This document shows, piece after piece, positions 6,951-9,556 of a stretch of 9,556 nucleotides of DNA. The notes under the pieces were generated by a model. That model did no database searches. It was not told where the DNA came from and worked only from the letters and a program-made list of their open reading frames with translations. This stretch comes from Methanosarcinales archaeon. GTDB taxonomy: Archaea > Halobacteriota > Methanosarcinia > Methanosarcinales > Methanogasteraceae. Position 1 is the stretch's first letter; each line of letters begins with the position of its first letter. The DNA lies in the NCBI GenBank assembly GCA_030672605.1, contig DAOVGE010000098.1:1-9556 (forward strand), in the 5' to 3' direction. Made by a program: the position numbers and the translations under genes.

Positions 6951-7348
6951 CGCTGGTAAAGGACGCTCCCCGCACCTCAACCAGTTTTGTCATCAGATCG
7001 GACGCAAATACGAGAGTAACCGCATCTCGTGATCCGTTCTATGAGTTGATGCGGCGCTTGTTTCAGGACGAGCGCACAGCGATCAGAGCGGAGCGGTTTC
7101 TTGAGATGATCCTTGAGCGAGAGGCATCGGGAAATCCGATCCGGACGAATGAGTGGCACCGGTTGTTGGACGAGTTTAGCGTTAGCAGATCGTCGTTTTA
7201 TGCCATGCGAAACAAACTGCTCGGCGCAGGGATGATCACGAACAAGAAAGGCGTCTACCGGGCATCGGGTCAGTTCAGCAAGGATCTGGTCGATATGGCG
7301 AGATGGTGGTGGGTTGCGGTTTTGAAGCGGGATCTGGATGGGTTGTGA
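6947..7348 (+). CDS. winged-helix-like protein, unrecognised family, coupled to DUF2551
   Basis: This is a 133-residue soluble protein that I do not recognise by family. The first 27 residues look disordered (Ser/Thr-rich). A helical region follows at about 28-60 (DPFYELMRRLFQDERTAI, then FLEMILERE). A helix-turn-helix pattern comes next: NEWHRLLDEFSVSRSSFYAMRNKLLGAGMI at about 68-97, then a short hairpin NKKGVYRAS, which is the usual winged-helix order. The tail contains RWWWVAVLKRDL. ATG 6947 overlaps the DUF2551 stop by four bases, and no close Shine-Dalgarno site is seen, so translation probably depends on the upstream gene. A DNA-binding partner of DUF2551 is a reasonable inference. No membrane segment is apparent. 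No rho-independent-type terminator is seen after it. Confidence 0.75.
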   Translation: MTLVKDAPRTSTSFVIRSDANTRVTASRDPFYELMRRLFQDERTAIRAERFLEMILEREASGNPIRTNEWHRLLDEFSVSRSSFYAMRNKLLGAGMITNKKGVYRASGQFSKDLVDMARWWWVAVLKRDLDGL

Positions 7349-7452
7349 GAATTCACGAACCTCCAAATCAATCATACACTTGATATTCGGAATTAAGGGA
7401 ACCAAAAAAGTGTAATGGTCAGTCAGATATGTAACAGCACAAAAGACGTGGG

Positions 7453-7481
7453 TTAACGATGCCTTTCGTCTCTCTCGTTAA
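7453..7481. other. 7-bp inverted repeat in the 7349-7610 intergenic gap
   Basis: TTAACGA (7453-7459) and TCGTTAA (7475-7481) are perfect inverted repeats around a 15-base loop. No gene, tRNA or promoter was recognised between 7349 and 7494. The structure could end the DUF2551 operon transcript but lacks a following T run, so its role is unclear. Confidence 0.3.
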
Positions 7482-7494
7482 ATCGGAAAGAGAA

Positions 7495-7526
7495 CGCAAA
7501 GACGCGATGCCGCAATGGCGCAAAGA
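7495..7526. repeat. 8-bp tandem repeat, four units (consensus CGCAAAGA)
   Basis: Four adjacent 8-mers occupy 7495-7502, 7503-7510, 7511-7518 and 7519-7526. The outer two are identical (CGCAAAGA). The inner two (CGCGATGC, CGCAATGG) keep the leading CGC and most other positions. This is the same unit as the two-copy remnant at 231-246. Short CGCAAAGA-type arrays are dispersed intergenic elements in many prokaryotes. Frames crossing this array on the + strand are not considered genes. Confidence 0.7.
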
Positions 7527-7553
7527 TTGGAAACTACAGAATCCATCAGAATT

Positions 7554-7597
7554 AAAAAAAAGTCAGGCGATGCAGAAGACCACTTGCCTTCTGCATC
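7554..7597 (-). terminator. hairpin plus T-run terminator of the CbiX-FmdE-dockerin gene
   Basis: GATGCAGAAG (7569-7578) and CTTCTGCATC (7588-7597) form a perfect 10-bp stem with a 9-base loop. On the minus strand the stem is followed after a few bases by eight consecutive T residues (7554-7561). The stem begins 13 bases after the minus-strand stop codon at 7611. Archaeal termination relies mainly on T runs, so the T8 tract is the likely active part. Confidence 0.7.
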
Positions 7598-7610
7598 CAC
7601 CCCTATCGCT

Positions 7611-9556
7611 TCACAGTTCGATCTCGCCAGCCACTGCTCTGGTGACAATCAGCGCATCAAGCGAGGTTGTGCTGCAATCTCCGTTCACATCTGCGACTTT
7701 CTTCCATTCACCGGAGGTGGTCATCTCGAGCACAATCACGGCATCCGCCGTTGTGACCACACCATCCCCATTCACATCGCCTTTGAGCGATGGCGATTGC
7801 GTCTCAAAGAGCTCATTCATCGGCAGATACATGAATTTGTCCTTGATTTCCCGCTTGGTCAATTCAAACGCCTTCTTCTCATCCGGCGTTGCAGTTCCTG
7901 CTTTGCACTTCTTCCGAAGATCCAAGAGCTCATCAGGGAAAACGCTGTCCTTCACACTGACTGTAACAGATTCTCCTGTCGACTTTCTCGTGAAGGTGTA
8001 GACAAAGTTCTCTTTCGTGAGATTCATCGGGTCGGTTCCCTCTGGCATCTTGACAACGTAGTCTGCGGTTGAATTTCCGAGGATGTAGAGGAATACCGCC
8101 TCCTGCGCTTCAGATGGATTCGCGCTCACGATTTCAATGTCGTTTCGATCCATTCCGACCTGTTCCTCCGATAGTGCGAACTGGGACGCTCTGAATGCGA
8201 GCGCAACGCAACATGTCGTGTTGCCATCGTAACTCGCCGCAGCACCCTCGATTGTGATGTTCACGGTCTCGTCACTCTCGCTGTCGTAGACAGGGAACGC
8301 GAGGTCTGTAAACTTCTCGCTCGCCTTAATCTCGATTAAGTCCGCAATCTTCGGGTGCGGCAGGAGCGCATCGCCATCGTAGGCGTACGTCAGGTTGGCA
8401 AGTTCCGTCTGCGGGATGAACGTCCCTGTGAAGAATCCTGGACTGACCATGAACGGGACAACCAGAGCACCTGAAGTCGCGGATACGTCTTCAACGACTG
8501 CTCTTGTCTTAATATTCGGATGGAGTGTCTCGTTGTGGAATAAGAACGAGTAACGCACACCCGCAAGATCGAGCGCAGGTTCTTCGCCGCTTATGAATCT
8601 CAGCCTGAGATTGACCTGTTCTGCAAGCGACTTAGAGTCATTGATCCAGCCAGCGATGTCGGTCTCGTTGTCTGCACCGTGCGCAACGAGAACGGCAGTC
8701 TCGTTAGCCGGGTTTGTGGAGAGCGCCCGCACCCGGTCAGCGAGAATCTCGCCGATGAGCCAGTGGTCATCGATCGCTCCGGTGAGCGTGATTGCGGCAT
8801 CAGTCTCAACCGGCACGAGTTCCTCTTCACTATCTCCGCCCGGGTGTCCTGCGACAGCTATTCTTGATATGAAGTACTTATCGCCCCTCTGAACGACCGA
8901 TCGCCTGACCTCTTTTCCGCTGGCAAACGTGGTCATGCCTGTATGCGCCTCGGCGCTGCTCATAACGCCCATTTCAGATGCGCTATCTGCGCCATGCCCG
9001 CCATTCGCATCGTGTGCGCCCGGAAGCGAGTCCCGCAGTCCGAGCACGTACTCAACCTCTGCGATGTGATCGCTGTGCGACGAGACAAAGAGCGGAACTG
9101 CGATTATCTTCTCAACACCGTGTTTATCGAGCCTGTCAACAGCGGCGTTGATCGTCTCGCCAGGCACAAACTCGAGGAACCCGAGTTCCACAGGGTACGG
9201 CAGGTCAACGTTGCGAGCTGCTGCCCGAACCGGAGCGCACCACATCTCACTGGGGCTTCCGTGTGCAACGACAAGGATTCCCGTATCAAACTGCGTGTAC
9301 GTAACCTCGGAATCGAACAGCTCGTCCACAGGCAGATACAGGAACCCATCCTTGAGTTCATCTTTGATCAGTTTGAACGCTTTCTTCTCGTCCGGTGTTG
9401 CGGTTCCTGCTTTGCACTTCTTTCTGAGATCGAAGAGCTTATCCGGGAAGACATCATCCTTCACACGAACCGTAACAGAGTCTCCTGTCGATTTGCTCGT
9501 GAAGGTGTAGACATAGTTCTCTGTTGTGAGATTCTTTGGGTCTGTTCCTTCCGGCA
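7611..9556 (-). CDS. dockerin protein with tandem CbiX domains flanked by two FmdE-like domains (5' end outside window)
   Basis: The frame is open to the window edge, with at least 648 residues. It does not start at GTG 9464: upstream codons continue a conserved repeat. Residue numbers here count that GTG as 1. From -30 to 50 is the second half of an FmdE-like domain. Residues 60-145 form a first CbiX-like domain: ILVVAHGSPSE with H68, and VPLFVSSHSDHIAEVEYVLG with H130 and H133. A His/Gly-rich linker spans about 149-176. A second CbiX-like domain (about 225-380) has DDHWLIGEIL, VLVAHGADNE with H262, and DALLPHPKIADLI. A complete FmdE-like domain lies at about 395-555 (ALAFRASQFAL, VYTFTRKSTGESV). 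A type I dockerin ends the protein (561-617, calcium loops at 563-574 and 592-603). Nine NxS/T sequons at 254-481 fit an exported glycoprotein. The signal peptide would lie outside the window. CbiX proteins insert cobalt or iron into sirohydrochlorin; activity here is unproven. Confidence 0.85.
   Translation of the reverse strand, partial: PEGTDPKNLTTENYVYTFTSKSTGDSVTVRVKDDVFPDKLFDLRKKCKAGTATPDEKKAFKLIKDELKDGFLYLPVDELFDSEVTYTQFDTGILVVAHGSPSEMWCAPVRAAARNVDLPYPVELGFLEFVPGETINAAVDRLDKHGVEKIIAVPLFVSSHSDHIAEVEYVLGLRDSLPGAHDANGGHGADSASEMGVMSSAEAHTGMTTFASGKEVRRSVVQRGDKYFISRIAVAGHPGGDSEEELVPVETDAAITLTGAIDDHWLIGEILADRVRALSTNPANETAVLVAHGADNETDIAGWINDSKSLAEQVNLRLRFISGEEPALDLAGVRYSFLFHNETLHPNIKTRAVVEDVSATSGALVVPFMVSPGFFTGTFIPQTELANLTYAYDGDALLPHPKIADLIEIKASEKFTDLAFPVYDSESDETVNITIEGAAASYDGNTTCCVALAFRASQFALSEEQVGMDRNDIEIVSANPSEAQEAVFLYILGNSTADYVVKMPEGTDPMNLTKENFVYTFTRKSTGESVTVSVKDSVFPDELLDLRKKCKAGTATPDEKKAFELTKREIKDKFMYLPMNELFETQSPSLKGDVNGDGVVTTADAVIVLEMTTSGEWKKVADVNGDCSTTSLDALIVTRAVAGEIEL
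7806..8045 (-). repeat. 80-residue intragenic repeat, copy 2 (C-terminal half of FmdE-like domain)
   Basis: This encodes residues 474-553 of the dockerin protein (PEGTDPMNLT to YLPMNELF). It aligns without gaps to the copy at 9315-9554, with 63 of 80 residues identical by eye count. It includes an identical 19-residue core, DLRKKCKAGTATPDEKKAF. It lies directly before the dockerin. Confidence 0.85.
9315..9554 (-). repeat. 80-residue intragenic repeat, copy 1 (C-terminal half of FmdE-like domain)
   Basis: This encodes PEGTDPKNLT to YLPVDELF and aligns gap-free with copy 2, exactly 1509 bases away. Within the identical 19-residue core the two DNA copies differ at 8 of 57 bases, all silent. The first half of this domain should lie just beyond the window end. 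It immediately precedes the first CbiX-like domain. Confidence 0.85.

Noticed and set aside
7349..7381. possible terminator or operator around GTGAGAATTCAC after the winged-helix gene
   Set aside because: The arms are only four bases and no T run follows.
7459..8001. 180-codon plus-strand frame opposite the dockerin gene
   Set aside because: It passes through the 8-bp repeat array and the terminator, then mirrors the minus-strand gene. It is a shadow with Ser-rich composition.
9464..9464. GTG at 9464 as the start of the dockerin protein
   Set aside because: The frame continues upstream to the window edge with residues that align to the second internal repeat, so this is an internal valine codon.

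Overview
The window looks archaeal, most likely a methanogen-related euryarchaeote. The reasons are AT-rich TATA-box-like elements about 25-40 bases before start codons, GGTGA-type Shine-Dalgarno sites, a DUF2551 gene (a family I know only from archaea), archaeal-type enolase, and an N-glycosylation-rich dockerin protein. An uncultured lineage of the ANME-1/Syntrophoarchaeum type is possible, but this is a low-confidence guess from style. No rRNA, tRNA, CRISPR array or insertion sequence was found.

Layout. Bases 1-250 hold the last 43 codons of a GxxExxY-family gene, then a 9-bp tandem repeat and a degenerate 8-bp repeat. At 286-1260 (+) is a PflX-type radical SAM protein, converging on a lipoprotein with LolA-like and DUF4367-like regions (1279-2379, -). 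That gene diverges across a 91-bp two-way promoter from a DUF58/vWA gene (2471-3334, +), which is followed after 29 bp by a BatA-type membrane vWA protein (3364-5217, +). These two are the familiar partners of a MoxR-type AAA+ ATPase, but no moxR is present here. Enolase (5319-6569, +) has a TTG start and its own TATA box. A 9-bp inverted repeat of AT steps then precedes a two-gene, ATGA-overlapping operon: DUF2551 (6618-6950) and a winged-helix-like protein (6947-7348). A 260-bp gap holds a second 8-bp repeat array and a terminator hairpin for the opposite strand.

The most unusual object is the large minus-strand gene at the right end (7611-9556, its 5' part cut by the window edge). It encodes an apparently extracytoplasmic protein. 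Visible from N to C terminus are the second half of an FmdE-like domain, two CbiX (cobaltochelatase-like) domains, a full FmdE-like domain with an altered metal-binding motif, and a C-terminal type I dockerin. The two FmdE-like C-terminal halves are gap-free 80-residue repeats, 63/80 identical. This suggests a surface-assembled metal- or tetrapyrrole-handling protein in an archaeon.

The genes do not form a single pathway. The two vWA genes work together, and the DUF2551/winged-helix pair is co-transcribed. The others look like separate transcription units.
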